This document shows, in pieces, positions 59,701 to 64,000 of a stretch of 64,000 nt of DNA. The DNA is taken from assembly GCA_022494885.1 (NCBI GenBank), contig JAGVSM010002877.1, positions 1-64,000 of the forward strand, in the 5' to 3' direction. Origin of the DNA: Micrasema longulum (Eukaryota; Arthropoda; Insecta; Trichoptera; Brachycentridae). The notes below the pieces were generated by a model that saw only the letters and a program-made list of their open reading frames with translations, did not search any database and was not told where the DNA came from. The translations under genes and the position numbers were made by a program. Position 1 is the first letter of the stretch. Every line of letters begins with the position of its first letter.

Positions 59701-62700
59701 TGCAGCAAATGAGAAAATTATTTATAATTTATTTTCGCAACAAAAAATGAAAATTTAGTTCAATTACAATTATTTTACATCTTTTTAAAAAATATATATT
59801 TATTACCTATTGTCTTGGTCAGTTTTAGGTTATTGCTAATCAAACATGTTTTTGTGATGAATGCATTTACAAAATTATTTTTTTCCTTTTTCTTACATTA
59901 ATTACTGTTAAATTACATTAATGATTGAAATAACTGAATTATAATTAAATCAGGTAAATGCCTTTTGATCATTTTGACATTTGGTAAATGTTCAGATTTA
60001 AGAATAGTTTTTATAAGCACTTCTACTGCATATTTTGCATTTTTTTCACCCATTTAGTTTTATATATGTAGCTATACATGGACATTTTAAATAATAAAAG
60101 TCTACGTACTAGGTACTAAATTAAAAATTTTATAATTTATTTTTAAATTAATAATAAACACAAAACTCATTTTATCTTTGTTAAATAATCACACAATTCT
60201 GTACACTTTGCATTCCTTGTTTAGCTGAACATTTACCTTTATTTTATTGTTGAAATACTTACGATTTTTATACATTTTGTATTGGGCACATTTTACACAA
60301 TATATGAATTAATAAAATAACATTAAACTGAATTATTCGTGAATCTACATTGTGTTTTGCCCAATATATTTTTTAAATGTAAATCAAATTTATTTATGAA
60401 AGTTAAGACATTTGCTGCATAAATTTGTAAAAGACTTTAACATCAAATTTATAAAAATTCTATACAAGACATACTTCTAAATAATGTACCATTCAAATAT
60501 TATCAGCAGATGTGATAATTTTCATTTTTGAATTAAACATACCTTTAAATCCTGAGATTGCGGACTAATAAAATACTATACTGTAGATATTTTCATAGGA
60601 TCAATGTTTTTAAATTAAGTAGATATGTATTTGTAGAACAAATTATTAAACGCCAATAAATCATTTTAGTATTTAATTAGTCCGCAATTTCTTCTGAATA
60701 AACAAACGTTGCCTGAATGTTGGGATAGGGTACCCTGCAAAATTGACATAATTATGTACAAGTATTCTTAAAATAATACTTTTAAACAAAGGCCTTCTGT
60801 CTAAGATAAACTCATCAAACTAATTTGCTATACTTATTCAAATAGAATACGAAGAAAACAATACAATCCTTTTCTCCTTTTGAACATAATCCTTTTCATA
60901 CAAATAAAAGTAGTCAATGTTAATTGGTCAGTCTCCTCGGTGAAGTTTGTGGTTCTGGAAACTTCCTAGTCCCTTGATTTAGATAAAGGTAAGTGTATTT
61001 TTCTTATTAATATGGCTTTATTTTACCCTCTCCCAACATTTGAACAGAACCAGTTGGCCGAGTTCCCCCGAAATTTCCCAACGCACAAACAACAAGTGGC
61101 TTTCGTAGCCGAATCTCTGACAATGTCACCTTACTGTGCCCGGCTCAGGCTTTCCCAGTGCCCATGTCTCGGTAAGCCTCGCCATTACTTTTTTCATCTT
61201 TCTATTGAGTTAGAGACTCTCACCCCATCTCTTGGAAAAGGGTTTTACGGTCTCGGTACGTTGTTAATTTTTATATTTATTACTCTACCCTAGAACCAAT
61301 GGGCCGAGTTTCTCCGAAGTTTGCTTCTGTTTTGACGGGAACAATGTTCAGTGCAAAGGTAACGGATCCGTTCACATTACTGTGCCCAGCGCAAGCGTAT
61401 CCTGTACCAGCATTCAGGTATAAACTTTTTAACAATGTAGTTTACAGTAAGCTCCACGTGTACAGAAATGACATATATTTCTCAAATAGAAAAATATTCT
61501 TGTCTAAATTATTTACATATTTTATCCCTTTAAATTTCTATTATATTTTCTTCATAGAATAAGAAATATTTGCATTTTTATGATCTATGAATATCCAACA
61601 CTAGCCGCGAGATCACAACCCGGCTCAGATATAATCGTAAATTCTTTTCTGCAGAAAAATAGTTTTTTCACTACCTCGATTTTTACACAGAACCAATGGG
61701 AAGAGTTTCACCCAAATTTCCAACTATGGAACGAGGACGCCTGTTTGATTTCCCCTTTAATTCAAGTGTAACACTTATGTGTCCAGCACAAGCATTCCCT
61801 ATTCCCGCATTCAGGTAAGAATAGTTAGTTGTTGCTCCTAAATTCATAACTTATTCTCCAGAACCTGTTGGCAGAGTTCCTCCAAAATTCGCCTCAGTAT
61901 TAAAAACTAGTGGATTTGATACCAAAATTGGTGAAGGCTTAAGTATTCAATGTCCGGCACAAGCTTTTCCTGTTCCAGCGTATAGGTAAGTTGATTTTTA
62001 AAAATTTACCATCTAGAAGGTTCAGCGCTCTCTAATGCGAAAAATCTGGTAAGCATAAAATCAATGAAATTGAAATTATAAGAAATAAACATTTATTATG
62101 CCATAACAAGACAATAGAAATGATCCATCATGATTTCCTCTAGAACCGGTTGGCAGAGTTCCACCTAAATTTCCCACTGGCGACACAAGTAGAGCATTTC
62201 GCAGCTTCCAAAATGAAAGCCTAACTCTCTTATGCCCCGCCCAAGCGTTTCCAGTTCCAGCATTCAGGTAGCGTTATATAAATTATTTGTCATATTTTGG
62301 GTACATTAAAGAAGAATTATCTTTTGACCAATAGAACCGATGGGTAGAGTTTCACCAAAATTTCCATCCGTCGAAGTTGGAAGAAGCTATGTTTACGATT
62401 ACAGTAAGAGTGTAACTTTACTGTGTCCTGCACAAGCTTATCCTGTTCCAGCATATCGGTAAAAAATACTTTATTATTTATAGTTGAAAAATGTTTTGAA
62501 TCCCAACATTTTGAGTTACGTTAAAGACAATTTGCTACATAATAAGTTAAAAATAATTATGTTTAGAACCTGTTGGAAGAGTATCCCCAAAGTTTCCTAC
62601 AATGGACAGAACCCGAGGATTCGATATAGCGATAGCCAGCAGTCTCACTCTTTTATGCCCAGCACAGGCGTACCCGGTACCAATGTTTAGGTAGAGTAAA

Positions 62701-64000
62701 ATGCGAGTCTCAAATTTACTTTATTACTTTATTCAGAACCTATTGGTAGAGTGCCACCAAAATTTCCTACTGGGGATAAAAGTAGAACATTTGACTCTGT
62801 CGGCGGCAGTAGCTTAACCTTGCTTTGTCCATCTCAGGCATATCCTGTACCAGCATTCAGGTATTATATCTCAAATATTTATCTTAAGATATATTTATCC
62901 ATGTATTGGTTTTATATTATGAATAGAACCTGTTAGCAGTGCGGCTCCTAAAGTCCCGTCAAGAATTATTGACTTAATAGAACATCCGGCAAAATACAGC
63001 ATTCCTCTTTTATGCATTGCTCAAGCTTTTCCAGTTCCGGTTTTTAGGTAAATATCTGCAATTTTACTATTGCAGTTAGCTTTAATCCTCTTCCATGCGA
63101 AGTATTTTTGTTTTATTAATTGCACTATATTTCTTTCTTAACCGCAGAACCCGTTGGTTCGAAATCCCCATCATTCACATCAGACTCCAAACTTGCGTGG
63201 TTTGTTAAGAACATTAATCAAGGATTTGCACTATTGTGTCCAGCTCAAGGTTTTCCTGTTCCACTATTTAGGTAATTTCTTAACATAGTACCAAACATAA
63301 TGTCAACCTCCTTGGGATGTTTCTACAGTATGAAAATGGCAATGGATATTAGAAGTTGAAGACAATATTATTGCTATTTCAGAACCGGTAGGCCTAAAAT
63401 CTCCAACTTTTTCAACAGACTTCAAACTTGCGTGGTTTGTTAAGATCATACATCAAGGATTTGCGTTACTGTGTCCAGCCCAGGGTTTCCCTGTTCCACT
63501 ATTTAGGTAATGTTTTACTGTAATTGTAATAACTAATGCACCAAGTGAATCCCACAAACAAAGAAATGGAAACAGATTATTTAGAGGTTGAAGCTAATTA
63601 TGCTATTTCAGAACCAGTAGGACTGAAATCGCCATCATTTTCTACTGATGATAAGCTAGCGTGGTTTGTGAGGAGTGAAAAACAAGGATTTGCTTTGCTT
63701 TGTCCCGCCCAAGGATTCCCTGTCCCTTTATTTAGGTAACGTCATTAAGCACATTCTTAAGTATTAACTTCTAAACTTATAGAACCAGTTGGCTCAAAAT
63801 CACCCACATTTTCAACTGACAATAAGTTTTCATGGTTTATGAGACATTCTGGTCAAAATTTTGCGATACTTTGTCCTGCTCAAGGATTTCCAGTACCCTT
63901 ATTCAGGTAACTATAAAATTTTCCCATGCCTTTTTATTTATAACATATTTAATTTATTTTCTATAGAGCCAGTTGGTACAAAATCACCCACATTTTCGAG
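38560..64000 (+). CDS. Dscam1: Dscam1-type cell adhesion receptor gene, exons 2 to 6.14 (partial)
   Basis: Arthropod Dscam1 encodes a single-pass membrane receptor of the immunoglobulin superfamily. It guides neuronal self-avoidance and also acts in haemocytes. Here the exons encode Ig1, Ig2 and the first half of Ig3. Constant exons 2, 3 and 5 and two arrays of mutually exclusive exons (ten exon 4, at least fourteen exon 6) are present in family order. Exon 4 supplies the first half of Ig2 and exon 6 the first half of Ig3, the parts that set homophilic specificity. All junctions are GT-AG and phase-compatible. Exon 1 (signal peptide) was not recognised upstream and the gene runs off the right edge before exon 7. 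No lesion was seen in constant exons. Confidence 0.97.
38785..38951 (+). repeat. GAGGAACT repeat family, left half of copy 1
   Basis: Matches the first half of the copies at 41245-41550 and 52587-52880: acgcgcgataaaaattagagc, acggcaaagtttcttgaaaa, gacgtcactagttcac. The second half is found 1.28 kb away at 40231-40365. Confidence 0.8.
38952..40230 (+). mobile_element. 5'-truncated LINE splitting the repeat
   Basis: The insert opens with a LINE C-terminal frame (IVQKSIIKIMYKKHRLFPSN, LLSFRKLCILI), then RTNFAQRHFYMLVQDPSFF in another frame, and ends in an A-rich tail aaaataaacaaataaaatat. A minus-strand LINE piece at 39712-39957 (NSFVFKGVKKYNNLPQ) is nested or adjacent inside it. Confidence 0.65.
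39705..39960 (-). mobile_element. LINE ORF2 C-terminal fragment, minus strand
   Basis: Minus-strand frame has IPKFQTSHGQNSFVFKGVK and KYNNLPQ, the terminal motif of CR1/Jockey-group proteins. Opposite orientation to the LINE it lies in. Confidence 0.65.
40231..40370 (+). repeat. GAGGAACT repeat family, right half of copy 1
   Basis: Begins atgaaacaaccaatgataag and continues as in the complete copy at 41400-41550 (gttatggaagatttccg, agaactgaccgagaa). Confidence 0.8.
40535..40610 (+). mobile_element. tRNA-like SINE fragment, second type
   Basis: Contains gaggttcgaaccccgctcc (B-box) preceded by atgactcgcagatcacagg. A related B-box segment ctgaggttcaaatccc lies at 59355-59375. No cloverleaf forms, so it is not a tRNA gene. 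Confidence 0.4.
40615..41240. other. Unassigned intronic sequence
   Basis: AT-rich; ends in an aataaataaatgaaataaat tract near 41220, probably the tail of an eroded LINE. Confidence 0.35.
41245..41550 (+). repeat. GAGGAACT repeat family, copy 2 (complete)
   Basis: About 300 bp from gcggaatatcagccctacgg to aatacaaaacttt, aligned with the halves at 38785 and 40231 and the copy at 52587. No coding frame. It is probably a SINE or MITE; its ends were not resolved. Confidence 0.75.
41685..41835 (+). mobile_element. CAACAG MITE family, partial copy
   Basis: Contains ggaatatggaattctaggc, ggtttaagtggccactttac and gtgtaacattcacta of the family; no right arm. Confidence 0.65.
41840..42975. other. Unassigned intronic sequence
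   Basis: AT-rich with no gene; 42640-42790 is a low-complexity T/A tract resembling LINE tails. Confidence 0.35.
42980..43222. mobile_element. Palindromic MITE with TAA target duplication
   Basis: Begins agctagggtttcctaggac and ends with its reverse complement; arms are complementary over about 100 bp, including cggtgcccgtattttaacgg. TAA occurs on both sides (42977-42979 and 43223-43225). Three-base TWA duplications are characteristic of PIF/Harbinger elements. Confidence 0.88.
43315..43420 (-). mobile_element. CAACAG MITE family, partial copy (right end)
   Basis: Carries accagccaatgacaggtcat, ccctgtaaatgcctagac and the terminal catctctgttgtgat. The left arm is missing. Confidence 0.7.
43972..44903 (-). 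mobile_element. Tigger/pogo-type element, internally deleted
   Basis: The ends are inverted repeats: tagtgaaacctctcatttcgag on the left; the right end read inward is cagtgtaacctttaataacgag. TA flanks both sides. Inside, on the minus strand, a frame (44334-44753) encodes KRIKITVEMKRKIIEKRERG and VADLARTYSRSTSTICTIL, the N-terminal CENP-B/pogo helix-turn-helix that binds the inverted repeats. The catalytic DDE region is absent. This is a 0.93-kb deletion derivative of a much longer autonomous element. Confidence 0.85.
44990..45250 (+). mobile_element. tRNA-derived SINE, copy 4
   Basis: Head with A-box tagagtagcggtcggcgcg and a B-box variant gggatcaattcc, then body with ctgggctggtacccggagcg and tail gatgcgctgcaattgaaata. 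It gives the fullest view of the family with copy 5. Confidence 0.78.
45510..45760 (+). mobile_element. tRNA-derived SINE, copy 5
   Basis: Head tcttggtgtagtagtcagcg and B-box ctcgggttcggg, body ctggactggtacctgaagcg, tail ctatgcaccattgggtgcgg. About 70% like copy 4 by eye. Confidence 0.78.
45765..46435. other. Unassigned intronic sequence
   Basis: No feature recognised. Confidence 0.4.
46440..46560 (-). mobile_element. SINE 3' module fragment
   Basis: Inverted tail of the SINE: tccgaacccagtggtacatag, gcactgcacaggtaaacc and aagttttacgcttcagg. Confidence 0.6.
46555..46925. mobile_element. GGGCCCC MITE, second copy, split by an AT-rich insertion
   Basis: Left part 46556-46595 (ccccgattcc...aagttaacaattatcttcaatgttatc) and right part 46873-46925 (atctacagagtaaaatt, aagcagaatatgcaac) match neighbouring bases of the complete MITE at 22672-22916. 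Between them 46596-46872 carries a T-rich start and LINE-tail-like sequence in inverted orientation. Confidence 0.65.
46935..47155 (-). mobile_element. tRNA-derived SINE, copy 6
   Basis: Inverted B-box (catgaattgaacccagaa) and A-box (ggctaacgagccaaccactt), followed by a body shared with 24835-24960. Confidence 0.65.
47335..47752. mobile_element. CAACAG MITE family, copy 2 (complete)
   Basis: The left arm tattacaacagagatgaagaac, with about 65 bp to aggcatctac, is repeated as an exact or near-exact reverse complement at 47686-47752. It gives the best view of the family's ends. Confidence 0.85.
48198..48752. mobile_element. CAACAG MITE family, copy 3, with internal duplication
   Basis: Arms caacagagggagaaaacatt and aaaatgttttccctctctgttg delimit 555 bp. 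Inside, gcttatgacctgtcattggctg occurs twice in tandem (48248-48300). The segment gaggaaatccagcc...acattgttga at 48395-48447 recurs directly after the right arm at 48780-48831. Confidence 0.8.
48839..49140 (+). mobile_element. Penelope-like element, GIY-YIG endonuclease remnant
   Basis: The frame from 48839 reads GVYQLICNPCISVYVGKTTR, FDIRVKEHARCLHSNN and FAEFANHLIS-like sequence. This fits the C-terminal GIY-YIG nuclease of Penelope-like retroelements (GVY...YVG, R in TTRHFDIR, EH). It ends at a TGA at about 48986. The reverse transcriptase is missing. Confidence 0.8.
49260..49415 (+). mobile_element. Penelope-like element tail, copy 2
   Basis: Contains gacgaagagacgggtacg and tcgaaaccggtagacatag, shared with 19985-20090. 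It lies 120 bp downstream of the GIY-YIG remnant in the same orientation, consistent with one element. Confidence 0.7.
49420..50020. other. Unassigned intronic sequence
   Basis: No gene recognised; a short direct repeat ggtgatataatatcaac / gtgatataatattaac lies near 49825-49865. Confidence 0.4.
50025..50245 (+). repeat. 220-bp dispersed repeat, copy 3
   Basis: Near-identical to copies at 18530 and 20578, with the same A-rich end. Confidence 0.75.
50474..50711. mobile_element. MITE with CGGTAGTCAGGTGG ends
   Basis: Left end cggtagtcaggtggcagaa and right end ttctaccacctgactaccg are reverse complements; complementarity continues with caccatttgtaatttt-like words. ATTT flanks both sides. About 238 bp, non-coding. 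Confidence 0.75.
50960..52190. mobile_element. 1.2-kb segment bounded by inverted repeats
   Basis: The word atcgagccataatcgacag with aacaacgta at about 50978-51007 recurs inverted at 52152-52182 (tacgttgttctgtcgattatgtctcgat). Inside lies a second pair, gttgaccaggcgcgt at 51273-51287 and acgcgcctggtgttgac at 51896-51912. The inner element contains an inverted LINE 3' end at 51300-51440. It looks like one DNA element nested in another. Confidence 0.6.
51290..51445 (-). mobile_element. LINE 3' end fragment
   Basis: Inverted relative of the LINE at 26200-26560: ccaggacggtccccg and ctagc-cagcactctcgcctc words correspond to its RPGRP and EEARVLA codons. Confidence 0.55.
52587..52880 (+). repeat. 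GAGGAACT repeat family, copy 3
   Basis: Starts cgaggaactttagccccacg; runs through acggcaaagtttcctgaat and gacgtcactggttcatatg to cacaaatacaaaac, parallel to copy 2. It lies 570 bp before Dscam1 exon 3. Confidence 0.75.
53449..53587 (+). CDS. Dscam1: Dscam1 exon 3 (end of Ig1)
   Basis: Encodes VLPNGNLVFPPFRAEDYRQE, then VHAQIYICLARSSMGSI and SRDVNVRA, continuing Ig1 with its second cysteine (YICLA). Family identity is very high here (FPPFRAEDYRQEVHAQ). Donor is gcag|gtaaaa, leaving one G that joins each exon 4. Confidence 0.97.
53616..53794 (+). repeat. Four spaced copies of gggaatatttccag in Dscam1 intron 3
   Basis: Copies lie at 53616-53630 (tgggaacatttccag), 53656-53670 (exact core), 53719-53733 and 53780-53794. 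The core ggaatatttcc is a near-perfect palindrome. They begin 29 bases after the exon 3 donor. Confidence 0.75.
54257..54418 (+). CDS. Dscam1: Dscam1 exon 4.1
   Basis: 162 nt; acceptor gaatag, donor g|gtctgt. Encodes VVSQHYDTDVNKEYAITGNS with the Ig2 cysteine in ILKCQVPSFVADF. It is the closest in sequence to fly exon 4 forms with NKEY, and has the least typical N-terminal strand of this array. Confidence 0.96.
54541..54714 (+). CDS. Dscam1: Dscam1 exon 4.2
   Basis: 174 nt; acceptor tttatcag, donor gatg|gtacct. Encodes QQFYEAEVNNEYVIRGN, VLKCSIPSFVADF and a Ser/Thr/Asp-rich end four residues longer than the basic form. Confidence 0.97.
54821..54982 (+). CDS. Dscam1: Dscam1 exon 4.3
   Basis: 162 nt; acceptor cctttag, donor attg|gtaacg. 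Encodes VNQYYEAEVVSEYVIRGNT, VLKCNIPSFVADFVKVEAW. Similar to 4.4 (shared FVADFVKVE). Confidence 0.97.
55077..55238 (+). CDS. Dscam1: Dscam1 exon 4.4
   Basis: 162 nt; acceptor ttcgcag, donor cttg|gtaacg. Encodes VNQFYEAEILTEYVIKGNT and VLKCSIPSFVADFVKVESW; probably a duplicate of 4.3. Confidence 0.97.
55347..55517 (+). CDS. Dscam1: Dscam1 exon 4.5
   Basis: 171 nt; acceptor atttcag, donor tatg|gtaatt. Encodes VSQFFVTEAENEYVIRGNA, VMKCKIPSFVADFVYVESW and a Ser-rich end before DY. Confidence 0.97.
55655..55816 (+). CDS. Dscam1: Dscam1 exon 4.6
   Basis: 162 nt; acceptor atcgcag, donor tatg|gtaaca. Encodes VAQSYEAEADNEYVIRGNA, IMKCEVPSFVSDFVSVEMW; SD replaces the usual AD. Confidence 0.97.
55943..56113 (+). 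CDS. Dscam1: Dscam1 exon 4.7
   Basis: 171 nt; acceptor atttag, donor gatg|gtaaca. Encodes AVHQFYEARVNDEFVLRGNT, LLKCIVPSFVADFVQVTSW and an NAT sequon near its end that could be N-glycosylated. Confidence 0.97.
56239..56418 (+). CDS. Dscam1: Dscam1 exon 4.8
   Basis: 180 nt; acceptor tgttatag, donor gatg|gtaata. Encodes VHQTYEPRVIDEYVLRGNT, IVKCMIPSFVADYVQIVEW and a long acidic end (DGEPDD). Confidence 0.97.
56557..56718 (+). CDS. Dscam1: Dscam1 exon 4.9
   Basis: 162 nt; acceptor ttttgcag, donor tacg|gtacac. Encodes AVNQYYEAQVYDLFVIKGNA, VFKCHIPSFVSDHVEIISW. SDH replaces the otherwise fixed ADF/ADY. Confidence 0.96.
57052..57231 (+). CDS. Dscam1: Dscam1 exon 4.10, weak donor
   Basis: 180 nt; acceptor tttttcag. 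Encodes VAQSYAVSLMEEYVLRGNA, ILKCHIPSFVADYVAVVSW and a long end DPKADPN. The only phase-compatible donor is aatg|gttcat, poorly matched to the consensus used by the other nine. Length (multiple of three) supports this end. Confidence 0.88.
58099..58134 (+). promoter_or_regulatory. Candidate docking site for the exon 4 cluster
   Basis: A purine-rich run with gtgtggaggtggagtctgat followed by ggagttagg stands out in the AT-rich intron between exon 4.10 and exon 5. It can pair, with G-U pairs, with C/T-rich sequences found after most exon 4 variants, for example catcactccccgcttcc after 4.6 and ctccttacactccccttcc after 4.8. In flies an exon 4 docking site has been described in the intron downstream of the array. 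The assignment here is an inference. Confidence 0.5.
58729..58878 (+). CDS. Dscam1: Dscam1 exon 5 (second half of Ig2)
   Basis: 150 nt; acceptor ttcttcag, donor acag|gtgaga. Encodes GKYLVLPSGELHIRDVGPED, YKSYQCRTRHRLTGETRLS and ATKGRLVIT, almost identical to other insects, with the second Ig2 cysteine in YQCRT. It begins with two bases that complete the codon opened by each exon 4 and ends one base into the codon completed by each exon 6. Confidence 0.98.
58879..60700 (+). other. Dscam1 intron 5, left part
   Basis: AT-rich intron sequence. The only other recognisable piece is a tRNA-like B-box fragment at 59350-59380. A stem element at 60554-60691 is listed separately. Confidence 0.5.
60554..60691 (+). 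promoter_or_regulatory. Long-range stem upstream of the exon 6 docking site
   Basis: gagattgcggactaat (60554-60569) and attagtccgcaatttc (60676-60691) are complementary at 15 of 16 positions across a 106-base loop. The 3' arm ends 12 bases before the docking site. Such a stem could hold the docking site in place; RNA structures in this intron that activate exon 6 inclusion have been described in flies. Confidence 0.65.
60703..60750 (+). promoter_or_regulatory. Exon 6 docking site
   Basis: The segment with acgttgcctgaatgttggga then tagggtaccctgcaaaattg is GC-richer than its surroundings and lies about 300 bases upstream of exon 6.1. It resembles the strongly conserved docking site known from intron 5 of insect Dscam1. 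It pairs with one selector at a time so that only one exon 6 is released for splicing. Complements occur before exons 6.1 and 6.7 (strong) and 6.2, 6.3, 6.4 (weaker). Confidence 0.85.
61022..61043 (+). promoter_or_regulatory. Selector sequence of exon 6.1
   Basis: taccctctcccaacatttga is complementary to the docking site core with one internal mismatch and terminal G-U pairs. It ends four bases before the acceptor AG and therefore overlaps the 3' splice region of exon 6.1. Confidence 0.8.
61048..61171 (+). CDS. Dscam1: Dscam1 exon 6.1
   Basis: 124 nt; donor ctcg|gtaagc. Encodes EPVGRVPPKFPNAQTTSGF... and LLCPAQAFPVPMSR, first half of Ig3 with its cysteine. The MSR ending differs from the AFR of most others. 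Confidence 0.96.
61294..61417 (+). CDS. Dscam1: Dscam1 exon 6.2
   Basis: 124 nt; acceptor accctag, donor tcag|gtataa. Encodes EPMGRVSPKFASVLTG and LLCPAQAYPVPAFR. Shares FASVL with 6.4. Possible selector accccatctc at about 61230-61240. Confidence 0.97.
61691..61814 (+). CDS. Dscam1: Dscam1 exon 6.3
   Basis: 124 nt; acceptor acacag, donor tcag|gtaaga. Encodes EPMGRVSPKFPTMERGR and LMCPAQAFPIPAFR. Possible selector tatccaaca at about 61593-61601. Confidence 0.97.
61862..61985 (+). CDS. Dscam1: Dscam1 exon 6.4
   Basis: 124 nt; acceptor ctccag, donor atag|gtaagt. Encodes EPVGRVPPKFASVLKTSGF and IQCPAQAFPVPAYR. The intron before it is only 47 nt, so 6.3 and 6.4 are probably too close to be spliced together. 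Confidence 0.96.
62144..62267 (+). CDS. Dscam1: Dscam1 exon 6.5
   Basis: 124 nt; acceptor cctctag, donor tcag|gtagcg. Encodes EPVGRVPPKFPTGDTSRAF and LLCPAQAFPVPAFR. Close to 6.8 (PTGDxSRxF). Confidence 0.97.
62335..62458 (+). CDS. Dscam1: Dscam1 exon 6.6
   Basis: 124 nt; acceptor aatag, donor atcg|gtaaaa. Encodes EPMGRVSPKFPSVEVGRSY and LLCPAQAYPVPAYR. Confidence 0.97.
62501..62511 (+). promoter_or_regulatory. Selector core of exon 6.7
   Basis: atcccaacatt is exactly complementary to aatgttgggat in the docking site. It lies 55 bases before the exon 6.7 acceptor, in the usual selector position. Confidence 0.78.
62567..62690 (+). CDS. Dscam1: Dscam1 exon 6.7
   Basis: 124 nt; acceptor gtttag, donor ttag|gtagag. 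Encodes EPVGRVSPKFPTMDRTRGF and LLCPAQAYPVPMFR. Confidence 0.97.
62737..62860 (+). CDS. Dscam1: Dscam1 exon 6.8
   Basis: 124 nt; acceptor attcag, donor tcag|gtatta. Encodes EPIGRVPPKFPTGDKSRTF and LLCPSQAYPVPAFR; S replaces A in the CPAQ block. Preceded by an intron of only 46 nt. Confidence 0.96.
62927..63047 (+). CDS. Dscam1: Dscam1 exon 6.9, divergent and one codon short
   Basis: 121 nt; acceptor gaatag, donor ttag|gtaaat. Encodes EPVSSAAPKVPSRIIDLIEH and LLCIAQAFPVPVFR. It lacks the GRV/KF pattern, has CIAQ instead of CPAQ and is one codon shorter, but frame and splice sites are intact. Confidence 0.93.
63148..63271 (+). CDS. Dscam1: Dscam1 exon 6.10
   Basis: 124 nt; acceptor accgcag, donor ttag|gtaatt. 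Encodes EPVGSKSPSFTSDSKLAWFV and FALLCPAQGFPVPLFR. First of a second subclass (SP.F, W-F, CPAQGFPVPLF). Confidence 0.97.
63383..63506 (+). CDS. Dscam1: Dscam1 exon 6.11
   Basis: 124 nt; acceptor atttcag, donor ttag|gtaatg. Encodes EPVGLKSPTFSTDFKLAWFV and FALLCPAQGFPVPLFR; very close to 6.10 and 6.12. Confidence 0.97.
63612..63735 (+). CDS. Dscam1: Dscam1 exon 6.12
   Basis: 124 nt; acceptor atttcag, donor ttag|gtaacg. Encodes EPVGLKSPSFSTDDKLAWFV and FALLCPAQGFPVPLFR. It shares gctatttcagaacc with 6.11 at its acceptor, showing recent duplication. Confidence 0.97.
63783..63906 (+). CDS. Dscam1: Dscam1 exon 6.13
   Basis: 124 nt; acceptor cttatag, donor tcag|gtaact. Encodes EPVGSKSPTFSTDNKFSWFM and FAILCPAQGFPVPLFR. 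The intron before it is 47 nt. Confidence 0.96.
63967..64000 (+). CDS. Dscam1: Dscam1 exon 6.14 (cut by window edge)
   Basis: Acceptor tctatag is followed by codons for EPVGTKSPTFS, of the second subclass. The array therefore extends beyond the window. Confidence 0.93.

Overview
This window is animal nuclear DNA, almost certainly from an insect. It is AT-rich, its genes are broken by GT-AG introns, and it is packed with decayed transposons. The key evidence is the 5' half of an arthropod Dscam1-type gene with tandem arrays of mutually exclusive exons, an organisation known from insects and crustaceans. The order cannot be fixed from sequence alone; the mix of LINEs, Penelope-like elements, tRNA-derived SINEs and mariner relatives fits a beetle or another holometabolous insect.

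Layout. 1-2700: LINE ORF1 remnant (minus strand) and a GC-rich island of unknown nature. 3330-7070: a SINE, then the complete SF3A2 gene (U2 snRNP splicing factor, 267 aa, three coding exons, plus strand) with a LINE fragment in its second intron. 7100-8830: small repeats, including a hAT-like non-autonomous element with 8-bp target duplications. 8822-8950: the terminal coding exon of ribosomal protein eL15/uL15-family gene RpL27A on the minus strand, with its poly(A) signal; its upstream exons were not found. 9101-10780: a complete Tc1/mariner element with matching inverted repeats, frameshifts and an apparent spliceosomal intron. 10800-38550: about 28 kb of intergenic or intronic sequence made of LINE 3' ends, MITEs, SINEs and Penelope-like remnants.

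38560-64000: Dscam1. Exon 2 (38560-38738) and exon 3 (53449-53587) flank a 14.7 kb repeat-filled intron. Then come ten exon 4 alternatives (54257-57231), constant exon 5 (58729-58878) and at least fourteen exon 6 alternatives (61048 to beyond 64000). Splice phases match throughout, so any one exon 4 plus exon 5 plus any one exon 6 keeps the frame, giving at least 140 ectodomain combinations from these two clusters. Exon 1 was not recognised and the gene continues past the right edge.

The most interesting signals are RNA-level. A conserved docking site lies between exon 5 and exon 6.1 (60703-60750), with base-pairing selector sequences before individual exon 6 variants. A 16-bp stem lies just upstream of that docking site. 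A purine-rich candidate docking site for the exon 4 cluster lies at 58099-58134, facing pyrimidine-rich selectors behind each exon 4. A fourfold short motif sits in the intron just before the exon 4 array.
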